From JBBQTU01 sp038213005 (GTDB lineage: Bacteria > Planctomycetota > Phycisphaerae > Tepidisphaerales > Tepidisphaeraceae): 20,560 bases of DNA. The notes under the pieces were generated by a model. That model was not told the origin of the DNA, searched no databases, and worked only from the letters and a program-made list of their open reading frames with translations. Location: NCBI GenBank assembly GCA_038213005.1, contig JBBQTU010000049.1, positions 1 to 20,560 on the forward strand. The letters are read 5' to 3'. Every line of letters starts with the position of its first letter. Positions within the stretch are counted from its first letter, which is position 1. Below, piece after piece: positions 6,612 through 14,018 of this stretch. A program made the position numbers and the translations under genes.

Positions 6612-6619
6612 CTACCAAG

Positions 6620-6648
6620 AATATGAGGCAGTAGGCCCGGAAAGTCAA
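6620..6648 (-). promoter_or_regulatory. Sigma70-type promoter of the leuL-leuA transcript
   Basis: On the minus strand TTGACT (6648-6643) matches the -35 consensus at 5 of 6 positions. It is followed after exactly 17 bases by CATATT (6625-6620), which matches TATAAT at 4 of 6. The expected start near 6613 precedes the leader peptide ATG at 6611 by about two bases. Confidence 0.65.
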
Positions 6649-6758
6649 GACGCCATTTCGCGGTCATGCCCTTTCGCAGTCATGCACGCCCCATTTTCAG
6701 CCCGCGTCACGGGCGATCATGTCCAAACCCATGTGGGGGGGAGACCGCCTGAGAAGTG

Positions 6759-6782
6759 TCTCGGGGGAGTACATCCCCGAGA
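6759..6782 (-). terminator. Perfect 8-bp hairpin at the end of the envelope gene cluster
   Basis: TCTCGGGG (6759-6766) and CCCCGAGA (6775-6782) form a perfect stem over an 8-base loop. On the minus strand the stem starts 12 bases after the last stop codon of the six-gene cluster. There is no U-tract behind it, so it may mark a transcript 3' end or a barrier to reading into the leuA promoter rather than a canonical intrinsic terminator. Confidence 0.45.
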
Positions 6783-6794
6783 AGGTGCGATCAT

Positions 6795-8285
6795 TCAGGG
6801 AGCCGTATGCTCGCCAGAGATCAAACGGCGATGGAAAGGAATGGCGTGCTCAGTCACGTCCTCTTGCGGTCCAACTTTCAGCACGCCATCGAACTGAAAT
6901 GCTCTTCCGTCCAACGGGCCGATTGTATGCGCATAGTCGATGGGGACAGAGGACGAGGGCCGACCAAGATAGGTGACTGGAACCTCCTGAACGCGCGGGC
7001 TTCGCCACGGAAAGGTGTTCTCGGGGATGTCTACCTCAACGCTGTCCGGCACCCCTCCCCGCGCCACGTAGGTGGGCCATGGCGCGTTGGAGCCAGCCTC
7101 AAAATAACGGATCAGAAAATCGGAGGTGATCACCTGACGTGTTTTCGGGCCAGCGCGTCCGCGCCAGTGAAAGGAGAGTCTCAATTGGCCGTCGATGGGC
7201 TTGTCGCGTTGATAGGCGACTTCCGCCTTAGGGACGAACAACGGCGTTACGACCAGCACGGGCTGCCACCAGCGATACACCATGATGCCAAGACAGGCCA
7301 CCAGACCCAGAGTCGCCAGCGCCAGCGCATACACCGGTTGTTTCTTGCGCAGCACTGGCCGAGGAGGCAACACCCAGCCCCTAACGAACACCTCGCCCAA
7401 CGCGCGGTGCCCGTCGTAGACTGTGATGGAACCAAACAAAAGTGTGTGCGGTCGTATTCCTTCAGTCACTTTCCACGACAGACAGATGGTTTCGTGGGAA
7501 ACCTGCAATGCGCGACGCTCAAGATAAGGAGAAATATTGCATTCGGCGCGAGTCGCGCCCTTGACATGCACTGGTATGGTCAACTCGGGGCCCTGGCAGA
7601 CCGGATAGAACTCGACCACCGGATGCAGAAACGGACCGCATACATCCTCGTTCCATCCTGCAGCCAGTTCTGGAACGCGGATTGGCCAGCACTCACTGAC
7701 CGTGGTGGCGTCCTGGATTACGTGGGTTTGGATCAAGTCTCCGAGGACGTCCTCCATCGCTTTCATCGCCCTCGAAGGGGGTGTGCTCAGGTCGATGTGG
7801 ATGTCGACAACGGCACCCCCAACGCCGCTTTCGGACGGGCAGTCACAGAACAGGATCACCGGTTCGTGGTCTCCCCCTTGCCCGACATCGTGAAGTTCGT
7901 TGGCCCTACTGTTTTCGAACTGGTTCTTCCAACTGCGCCCGGCAGTCTGCAGCGCATCTGCCGGCGGCAGATGCCGCAGCGCGACGTGACTGAGAACCTC
8001 AGCCACACTGTCGGCGGGGCACAACGGAAATGCCTGGAAAGGCTGCGCAGCCAAGCACAGCACTGTAAACCAGGCACGATTCAGGCCATCGTCTGGCGCA
8101 TAATCAGTGTAGCACCGCCAGCAAAGGTCAAGCGAATCCTGGATGAGTTTTTCCAGCCGCGCTGCCCGCTCGGCATCCCAATCAGCCATCGAGACGACGA
8201 AGTAGAGCGGCAATCGTCCAGAGGTCGCCTGCGGGTGCGCTCCGGTCTCCGTATCGCCCGATATTGACGCCGTCAGCACGCTCAT
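6795..8285 (-). CDS. Membrane protein with VWA-like domain lacking the MIDAS motif
   Basis: 496 aa, function unknown. Residues 24-31 (RLPLYFVV) followed by SMADWD occupy the position of the first strand and DxSGS metal site of TerY-type VWA domains (RLPVYLLLDTSGSM); here the DxSGS residues are absent. A later segment, AWFTVLCLAAQPFQAFPL, matches the second core strand of that fold. A single transmembrane helix lies at about 314-336 (ALALATLGLVACLGIMV), leaving roughly 155 residues beyond it. The start is ATG 8285 because it overlaps the stop of the upstream lipoprotein gene as ATGA; the longer frame back to 8327 would run 46 bases into that gene and has no better ribosome-binding site. It is the last gene of the cluster. 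The VWA relationship is inferred from pattern and could be wrong; the membrane anchor is clear. Confidence 0.7.
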   Translation of the reverse strand: MSVLTASISGDTETGAHPQATSGRLPLYFVVSMADWDAERAARLEKLIQDSLDLCWRCYTDYAPDDGLNRAWFTVLCLAAQPFQAFPLCPADSVAEVLSHVALRHLPPADALQTAGRSWKNQFENSRANELHDVGQGGDHEPVILFCDCPSESGVGGAVVDIHIDLSTPPSRAMKAMEDVLGDLIQTHVIQDATTVSECWPIRVPELAAGWNEDVCGPFLHPVVEFYPVCQGPELTIPVHVKGATRAECNISPYLERRALQVSHETICLSWKVTEGIRPHTLLFGSITVYDGHRALGEVFVRGWVLPPRPVLRKKQPVYALALATLGLVACLGIMVYRWWQPVLVVTPLFVPKAEVAYQRDKPIDGQLRLSFHWRGRAGPKTRQVITSDFLIRYFEAGSNAPWPTYVARGGVPDSVEVDIPENTFPWRSPRVQEVPVTYLGRPSSSVPIDYAHTIGPLDGRAFQFDGVLKVGPQEDVTEHAIPFHRRLISGEHTAP

Positions 8286-10558
8286 CGCACCGCGCCGCGC
8301 CCGGCCTGTTCCACCGCCTGGTGCCAAATAGTCTGACCGATTTTCTCGGGCACGGGTACTTCATGCTTGCGCCATTCCGGGATGACTTTCTCCGTCAACG
8401 TCTTCTCCATCCGTGTTCGTTCGGCGATCCAATTATTTCCCGGAACACCCGTTGCGTTGCCTGCATCACTGATCAAACAGAAGTACTCCAGGCAAAGGCC
8501 CGCTAGATCGGCTGCTTCCGCAGGCCGGTTGGCGTCGGAAGCGGTCTTGGCCCGCTCGATCAGGTCATCAAATGGGTAGGCCTCAACAATCGGGACCAGC
8601 GCCTTGGTCATCTGGTCACACATGAACTCAATTGCCCGCTCACGCACCTCGCGATCGGAATGCAGGCTTGATGCAGTGCTCTTGGGAAGATCCTCGGCAT
8701 CGAGCATATCTGATTTTCGAGGGCTTTCCTGCTTTCGTACCAGAATGAAATTCCAGTCGACAGAGGTATCGGCCAGCTTGCATCCGGCGAGTGGCTTTTC
8801 CTCTCCGAACACCTCGTCGGTCTTCCACAAGGGACGTTCATCTCCGAGGCGTTTCATCATGAAGTCAGCGGCAACCTTACAGTTAACGGCGTGCTTTGTG
8901 ACGATTTTCGTATAGACCCATATCTCCTGGCTGTATTTGTTGGGGAACTCGTCCTTGGTGCGCGGGTCATCATTCGGACTCATTGTCGGCTTGCGGCCAA
9001 CCTGAACCTCCTTGCGATCGGTTTCCCGAATCGGCAGCGTGTCAACGAACAGACTGTTGATCTTCCCAAACAGGCGATAGTCCCCCTCCTTTGCCTCGCC
9101 TGGCTCCTCGACCGTCCGCACACTCACCCCAACCGACGTCCTTGGCGAGTTGCCTGCGAACGCCGACTGCAATTGAGAACTGGCCTTCCTGGCCACATCG
9201 TCGCCGTCCATGTTCTTGCGGCAGTCAAACACTGGGATGACGACCGCGCGAGCAAAGCCAGCCCGCACCTGTTCACGAACAGATTTCATCGCACTATCGA
9301 TGTTCTTGCCAATCTCAATGGCCTCGGGGGGGATGGTGCATCCCGGCTGTCGGTTCGCGAGCGCCTCGGAGGGGCTGATGCACCCCATCTGTCGGGCGAA
9401 ATCCAACAATTCGCAGGCAATGCGCCAGTTGGTTAGCGCCAGCCCGTTGAGTCGTTGGGTCTTGCTCCGGCCAGCCTGAACACCATAGTAGTCCAGCGCC
9501 TTGGATAGGCTTTCGATATAGCCTTCCTGAAGAGCGGCTTTCAGAATACTCAACTCGTCGGCGGCGTATTTCAGCTTATTGCCATCGGCGTCTTGAACGG
9601 CGTAGGCTCGGGCGTTCTCGTAAAAGGCCCAATAATCCTCCTTCTGCGCCAGCAGCCAGAGATCCTCTTTCCACGCGCGTCCCCGCAACTGGGCACAGTC
9701 TGTCGCCATCGTCTTGAACTCGGCAGTATGGGCTGCCATTGCGGCGGCGAACTCGTCCCGGGTCCCGGCCCAAGCCTTAAATTCGACCAGGGTTTTTCTC
9801 GTAGCATCGAGGTCCTCGACGAGCTTCTGGACGACGACCGGCGACGAGGCGCCGGCCTGATGGAAGCTGACGGTCCACGCTCTGAGGCGTGGCATGACCT
9901 GCGAGGTCATGCGGTCATGCAACTGGGCATACGCGTAGTTGAGCCATGCTCCCTGCATCCTGACATAATCTGCGGCGGCAGGTTTGTCATCGCTGTCAAG
10001 ACCGATCGCTTCCTTGAAGCCCTTTTCAGACTCGAGATACTGATTGGATGAGGCAGCTTGCCTTGCTGCTTCCAGCGCGACGCGCTTCTGATCCTCGTAT
10101 TGCCGGTCCAGTTGGAGGGCTTGCGCAATCTGATCATTCCATTGAGGAAGGATATCCTTCCCGACCAGAGTCAGATGCTTGCCGCCGTACCATTGAAGGG
10201 CCTTCTGCTTGGCACCCTTTCTCAAGTTTATGCTATGTCCGATAGCTTGGGCGGGATTGAGCTCGATCGGCCGTTCCAGGTCGCTTATGTACTGACGCAA
10301 TGGAGGCAGCGTCTTAGGCACACCTCTTTTTTGGAGGGCCGCCAGTCGTTCGGTCGCAATCTCCTTGGCCACTCCCGGAAGATCTCCATGCGCCTTCTTG
10401 TCATTCTTGGCGTCCTGCCGATAGCGCAGCCACGTGTACTTCACGTCCGCACTCTCGCCCTCCATCGACGGCGTGCAGCCTCCTAACAGCAGCGCAGCAG
10501 CGACAATGCTCATCAAGCCCAGCCATCGCAGCAGAGCACGGTTATGCAGTACGTTCAT
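8282..10558 (-). CDS. Large predicted lipoprotein with possible CsgG/LpoB-like domain
   Basis: 758 aa. A type II signal peptide is clear: basic start, hydrophobic run and lipobox LLGGC with Cys28, so it should be lipid-anchored in the envelope. Residues about 50-430 are highly charged and helix-rich (ALEAARQAASSNQ and similar), as in TPR-like or scaffold segments. From about 436 a new fold begins: RAVVIPVFDCRKNMDGDDVA, then a conserved-looking YRLFGKINSLFVD and IWVYTKIVTKHAVNCKVAADF. The 'VIPVFD...A..L...L' to 'GKI' order resembles the CsgG/LpoB-type lipoprotein fold, which is an inference from pattern only. AGGAGG lies 6 bases before the ATG, the best ribosome-binding site in the cluster. 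Its stop overlaps the start of the VWA-like gene (ATGA), so the two are probably translationally coupled and made in fixed ratio. Confidence 0.75.
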   Translation of the reverse strand: MNVLHNRALLRWLGLMSIVAAALLLGGCTPSMEGESADVKYTWLRYRQDAKNDKKAHGDLPGVAKEIATERLAALQKRGVPKTLPPLRQYISDLERPIELNPAQAIGHSINLRKGAKQKALQWYGGKHLTLVGKDILPQWNDQIAQALQLDRQYEDQKRVALEAARQAASSNQYLESEKGFKEAIGLDSDDKPAAADYVRMQGAWLNYAYAQLHDRMTSQVMPRLRAWTVSFHQAGASSPVVVQKLVEDLDATRKTLVEFKAWAGTRDEFAAAMAAHTAEFKTMATDCAQLRGRAWKEDLWLLAQKEDYWAFYENARAYAVQDADGNKLKYAADELSILKAALQEGYIESLSKALDYYGVQAGRSKTQRLNGLALTNWRIACELLDFARQMGCISPSEALANRQPGCTIPPEAIEIGKNIDSAMKSVREQVRAGFARAVVIPVFDCRKNMDGDDVARKASSQLQSAFAGNSPRTSVGVSVRTVEEPGEAKEGDYRLFGKINSLFVDTLPIRETDRKEVQVGRKPTMSPNDDPRTKDEFPNKYSQEIWVYTKIVTKHAVNCKVAADFMMKRLGDERPLWKTDEVFGEEKPLAGCKLADTSVDWNFILVRKQESPRKSDMLDAEDLPKSTASSLHSDREVRERAIEFMCDQMTKALVPIVEAYPFDDLIERAKTASDANRPAEAADLAGLCLEYFCLISDAGNATGVPGNNWIAERTRMEKTLTEKVIPEWRKHEVPVPEKIGQTIWHQAVEQAGRGAVR

Positions 10559-10577
10559 TCGGCGCCTCCTTCAACAA

Positions 10578-10652
10578 GTAGTAGATAGCCATGACGTTCC
10601 AAAGTCTAACCAGACTCGACAGGCGCGCCAAGGCAATGCAGGTGTCTACTAC
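10578..10652. repeat. Intergenic nested inverted repeat
   Basis: GTAGTAGA (10578-10585) is perfectly complementary to TCTACTAC (10645-10652). Inside lies a second hairpin, AGTCT-AACC-AGACT (10603-10616). Together they fill most of the 103-base space between the PEGA/SUMF1 gene and the lipoprotein gene. Neither hairpin has a T-run, so differential expression or RNA processing is possible, but the outer arms are 59 bases apart and could be chance. Confidence 0.35.
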
Positions 10653-10661
10653 GAGACCGCC

Positions 10662-13091
10662 TCAGTGGCCTGCGAACTCCTCCCACGAGCCCATCAGACC
10701 TGCCGGCAGCAGTGGCCTGAACCCCGTGGGCTGGTCGATCACCTCAGACAGTTGGCGATAGACCCAGGGCATGAACTCCTCTGAAACAAGACTTTCGACA
10801 CAGCCGCCGGCAAGCACGACGCCAGCCGGGCGAATCCTATCCCCGTTAGCCAAAGCAGTCTGGGGCGAAGAATCGCACAACTCCCAAACATTCCCACACA
10901 GGTCAAAATACCCTAGGGGGTACATTCTCTCCGCCGCTTCGGGCTGTTCGGCCGCTATCATGCGGCGCGGGTCGCCGTGGCGCTGCGGAATCAGTGGATC
11001 TGTAGACAGGGTGGTTCGTGCCATCTTTCGTCCTCGCTCAGTCCAATTCGGCCTTTGGCCGTTGATTTCGAAATCGAAGCCGTAACGAGCGGCATACTGC
11101 CACTCATCCGCAGTGGGCAAACGGAAGCCTTGGGCGTCGCGCAACACCTTCCATTCCTTGCCGGTTTTTCCCTGTTGCACCACGTAACAGGGGCCGTAGC
11201 CGAATTTCAGGCTCAGCCAGTTGCAGAAACTGAAGGCGACATCAGGCGTGGCCCTGGTAACGATTTTGTCCGCATGTCCTCTGATGTCCCGCTCTATCGT
11301 TTTGACCGACAGAGGCAAGAGGTATTTCGAGGCCGGATCCAACAACTTGCGATGCGCATCGTTTTCGTACATGGCCTCGTACATGCGTAAATTGCCTGCA
11401 GTGATCTCGAACTCGGCAATATAGAACGGCGAGTCAAAAGTGGTTTCGTGGACGGTGCCCTGCTCATCCCGCAAGGGTGCTTTCCCTCGCGGCGAAAGTG
11501 ACATGTGCAGGAAGAGGGGGCGGTCCCCATCGCTGCCCAGCGGCGCCTGAATACGCTCGGGCATTCCCCGGTGGCGATCGGCGCTCAGCGACACCGCCCG
11601 CACGGGTCGGATAACACCGATGCTGTTGTCGCCACCCAGAGCAGCAATCAGTGGCCATCCCCGGCTAAGGCTCTGCTTTTCGGCTCGCTGACGCCAACCC
11701 TGCACCACTGTTGCGGTCGAAGCCGAGTTGGCCAGCAGGGCCATGACGCACGATGCGTCGCGTGCCATCGTCAAGTAGCGCCCATCCCTGTTACCGCCGT
11801 TGTCAACCTGACTGACGTAGGAATCCAAGCCGGTTGACGCCACAGAGTACAGATAATCGTCCGTCGCCTTCAGGACCGATGGCACGGTTCGTAGTCGTAC
11901 CGACGCATCAAATGCCATCAGTTTTTTGCGCAATTGTTTCCAGTCGGTCACCGCGCTGGAAAGGGTTTCGGGCGTCTCCAGATACGTCTGAACACGGCAA
12001 TCCTGGATCGATCGAAGCAAGGCGGCGACTGCCGTGTCATCGATGCCCGGTTCCTGTCCTCCCACCGGTTCCATCTTCACGCTCTTCTCGCCCTTGCCGC
12101 CGGGTACGAGGGTCACCACGATCGACGCCTGAAAGCCGGCACGGACAAAAGTCAGAGTGATCTGCTCGCCCTCCTTCGTGACGGGAATCTCCACGGTTTT
12201 GGCCACTCGCGGAGGAAGTTCATCCAGTTTGGTGTTTCCCCGCATTACTTGAATCGTCGCGCCGTCAGGAGGGCCGTCGACCGTAAGATGCAGTTTGAAG
12301 GGCATCGGACTGAGCGAAAACTCGATTGTCTCGCCTGATTTGCCCACCGTAACGTTTACCGCTTTGCTTTGAAAGCCGGGTTTGGCCGCGGTCACGGCGT
12401 ACACGCCTGGCGACAGGTCGACCGCTTTGGGATGATCTCTGGAGACCTCCAGGGACTTGAGCGGTTTGCCGCCCTGTGCAATGTCTACCGTGATGCCATC
12501 CAGCGTGGCGTTCACGGTCAGCGGCACTTGTGAGGAAGAGTCGATCTTGCTTACGGTTCGGGTGGATGGCGGGTATCCCTTGCTGCCTTGCGACTCCCAT
12601 GCATCCTTCAAAATGGCGTACTCGCCGTGGCGGGGACCATAGCTGTAGCGGCCCTCGGAATCCAGCGATCTCAGGTCGGTGCATTCAAGCGTCCAGGATA
12701 CCTTTCCAGGCGGCGGCCCCTCTCCCTCAATCAGGACGGTATCCCCTGGCTGGATATTCGGCGATCCGTCCTTCCAGTGGCAGGATATCTTCAGAGTGCC
12801 ATGTTCGGCAGACGAAGTCGTAAAACTCCCGCTGGATCCATTCGCTTGGTTATCTTTCACATCCCCAGAGTAGGTGCCTTGAAGTTTTTTGCCGTCAGGG
12901 AAGCGGAATGTGCATTTTTCAAGATTCTGCCGCGTGGGCGCTGGCCCAGACGGGGGGGCGTCCTTGCCTCCACCGTCTTTCTTGCCAGCCACACCCTCGA
13001 CCTTCGGGTCCTGCGGGTCCCCATGCACTGCACATGGCCAAGCAAGGCCAAGCGTGACCACTGTGATCGAAGCCAGCAAAAAGAAACGCAT
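10662..13091 (-). CDS. Secreted protein with PEGA-like repeats and C-terminal SUMF1 (FGE-like) domain
   Basis: 809 aa from ATG 13091. Signal peptide MRFFLLASITVVTLGLAWP with cleavage near 22-24. Two beta-rich segments follow: about 188-260 (VPLTVNATLDGITVDI, LSPGVYAVTAAKPGFQS), which fits PEGA domains, and about 264-340 (FKLHLTVDGPPDGATIQVM, ITLTFVRAGFQA), a probable second copy. From about 530 to 795 a SUMF1 domain is visible: SPFYIAEFEITAGNLRMYE, FCNWLS, GFRLPTADEWQYAAR, PLGYFDLCGNVWELCDS, VVLAGGC and GFRPL. The region normally carrying the catalytic/copper-binding cysteines of formylglycine-generating enzyme does not show the usual pair, so a structural or binding role is more likely than catalysis. 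The start is internal to the longest frame; the extended start at 13157 would lie inside a terminator hairpin and hide the signal peptide. AGGTG precedes the chosen ATG by 5 bases. Confidence 0.8.
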   Translation of the reverse strand: MRFFLLASITVVTLGLAWPCAVHGDPQDPKVEGVAGKKDGGGKDAPPSGPAPTRQNLEKCTFRFPDGKKLQGTYSGDVKDNQANGSSGSFTTSSAEHGTLKISCHWKDGSPNIQPGDTVLIEGEGPPPGKVSWTLECTDLRSLDSEGRYSYGPRHGEYAILKDAWESQGSKGYPPSTRTVSKIDSSSQVPLTVNATLDGITVDIAQGGKPLKSLEVSRDHPKAVDLSPGVYAVTAAKPGFQSKAVNVTVGKSGETIEFSLSPMPFKLHLTVDGPPDGATIQVMRGNTKLDELPPRVAKTVEIPVTKEGEQITLTFVRAGFQASIVVTLVPGGKGEKSVKMEPVGGQEPGIDDTAVAALLRSIQDCRVQTYLETPETLSSAVTDWKQLRKKLMAFDASVRLRTVPSVLKATDDYLYSVASTGLDSYVSQVDNGGNRDGRYLTMARDASCVMALLANSASTATVVQGWRQRAEKQSLSRGWPLIAALGGDNSIGVIRPVRAVSLSADRHRGMPERIQAPLGSDGDRPLFLHMSLSPRGKAPLRDEQGTVHETTFDSPFYIAEFEITAGNLRMYEAMYENDAHRKLLDPASKYLLPLSVKTIERDIRGHADKIVTRATPDVAFSFCNWLSLKFGYGPCYVVQQGKTGKEWKVLRDAQGFRLPTADEWQYAARYGFDFEINGQRPNWTERGRKMARTTLSTDPLIPQRHGDPRRMIAAEQPEAAERMYPLGYFDLCGNVWELCDSSPQTALANGDRIRPAGVVLAGGCVESLVSEEFMPWVYRQLSEVIDQPTGFRPLLPAGLMGSWEEFAGH

Positions 13092-13115
13092 TCCTGCACC
13101 TGTGTCAAAACATAT

Positions 13116-13161
13116 AAAGAAAACGGGCGCCGCACGAGGCAGAACCGCATACGGCACCCGT
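13116..13161 (-). terminator. Intrinsic terminator-like hairpin inside the envelope cluster
   Basis: On the minus strand ACGGGTGCCG (13161-13152) pairs with CGGCGCCCGT (13132-13123) as a 10-bp stem with one G.U pair over a 19-base loop, followed by TTTTCTTT. It begins 18 bases after the stop of the small secreted-protein gene. It could end transcription of the upstream three genes, or act as a partial terminator that lowers expression of the downstream three. Confidence 0.7.
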
Positions 13162-13178
13162 TGGCCTTTACGCCACCA

Positions 13179-13907
13179 TTAATTCTTCGTCGAGTTGAAT
13201 ACCGGCAGCAGCGACTTGCTGGTTAGATCAACCGGAACTGCGCCTGGCGAATAAACGGTAGTCTTGCCGTCCGCGGAACGAATGCCAACGTGCGTCGTGC
13301 CCGACAGCACGATCGAGTATGGTTCGCCGCCAGCAATCGTGTTAAAGACATCCAAGAGGAGTTTGTCAGCGGTTGGGAGACTTGCGGTGCCCAGATTAGC
13401 CACGAGGTTGTACTCCACCAGATTGGGCACGCCTTTGGTTGCCCCGGCGATATACAACTCAGTCGGCAAATTCTTCTTCGGGGTAGTAAGAGTCAAGCTC
13501 TGCGACGATCTAAAGACCTTCATATCGGCCTCGGTGGGCAGATGAACTTTCCCCAGCGGGATAGAACGTGAAGCGTCTTTCGGGAACTTGGACTCAACCT
13601 GAACAACCTCGCCGTCATCTCTTTGCCGAACTGCCGTCCCCTTGTCGCTCGGCTGTCCCTCGATCTTCAGATCCGACCCGAAATCTGAATCCTTGAACAC
13701 CACGCCCATATCGCTGGCATTCTCGAACAGCACTGTGATCCGGGCCAGGTACTCATCCCCGTTCGCTGTCGTGATCTTCCCGAATTCCCATTGCGTTACC
13801 CGCTTGATGGTCAGTTTGTTCACCAGCTCCGTCGGATAGACGAACTGTGCAAACGCAGGTACAGCGCAAAACGCCAAAGCCGCCACCGCAATCATACAAC
13901 GCCTCAT
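13179..13907 (-). CDS. Secreted protein of unknown function
   Basis: 242 aa from ATG 13907, with a type I signal peptide (MRRCMIAVAALAFCAVPAFA, cleavage at AFA before Gln21). I do not recognise a family. The mature protein of about 220 residues is beta-rich by composition, with segments such as KLTIKRVTQWEFGKI, EYLARITVLFENASDM, SLTLTTPKKNLPTELYIAG and YSIVLSGTTHVGIRSADG. 'Leu-Tyr-Ile-Ala-Gly' and 'Leu-Ser-Gly-Thr' strands suggest an immunoglobulin-like or sandwich fold, which is only a guess. The frame opens 35 codons earlier, but the signal peptide and AAGGA 9-10 bases upstream support the internal start. It follows the ABC permease by 111 bases and precedes a terminator-like hairpin, so it belongs with the transporter genes and could be a cargo or periplasmic partner. 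Confidence 0.75.
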   Translation of the reverse strand: MRRCMIAVAALAFCAVPAFAQFVYPTELVNKLTIKRVTQWEFGKITTANGDEYLARITVLFENASDMGVVFKDSDFGSDLKIEGQPSDKGTAVRQRDDGEVVQVESKFPKDASRSIPLGKVHLPTEADMKVFRSSQSLTLTTPKKNLPTELYIAGATKGVPNLVEYNLVANLGTASLPTADKLLLDVFNTIAGGEPYSIVLSGTTHVGIRSADGKTTVYSPGAVPVDLTSKSLLPVFNSTKN

Positions 13908-14018
13908 CTGACACGATCCTTCCCAGCCACAAAGGCCGATGAATAGCGCACGGGAAAAGTGGCTTCCTCCGTACCGCGTGCGCGCGTCGGAAGAAGTTGC
14001 GAACCGATACAAAAGACA

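Noticed and set aside
6482..6700. T-box riboswitch in the leuA leader
   Set aside because: No T-box consensus (AGGGTGGNACCGCG) is present; the leader peptide and pairings explain the region.
6756..8267. 503-codon plus-strand open frame opposite the VWA-like gene
   Set aside because: The two frames are of similar length, but the minus frame has a transmembrane helix, an ATGA overlap and the operon direction. The plus frame has none of these.
13092..13157. Longer start for the PEGA/SUMF1 gene at 13157
   Set aside because: It would put the start in a terminator stem and place 22 residues ahead of a clear signal peptide.
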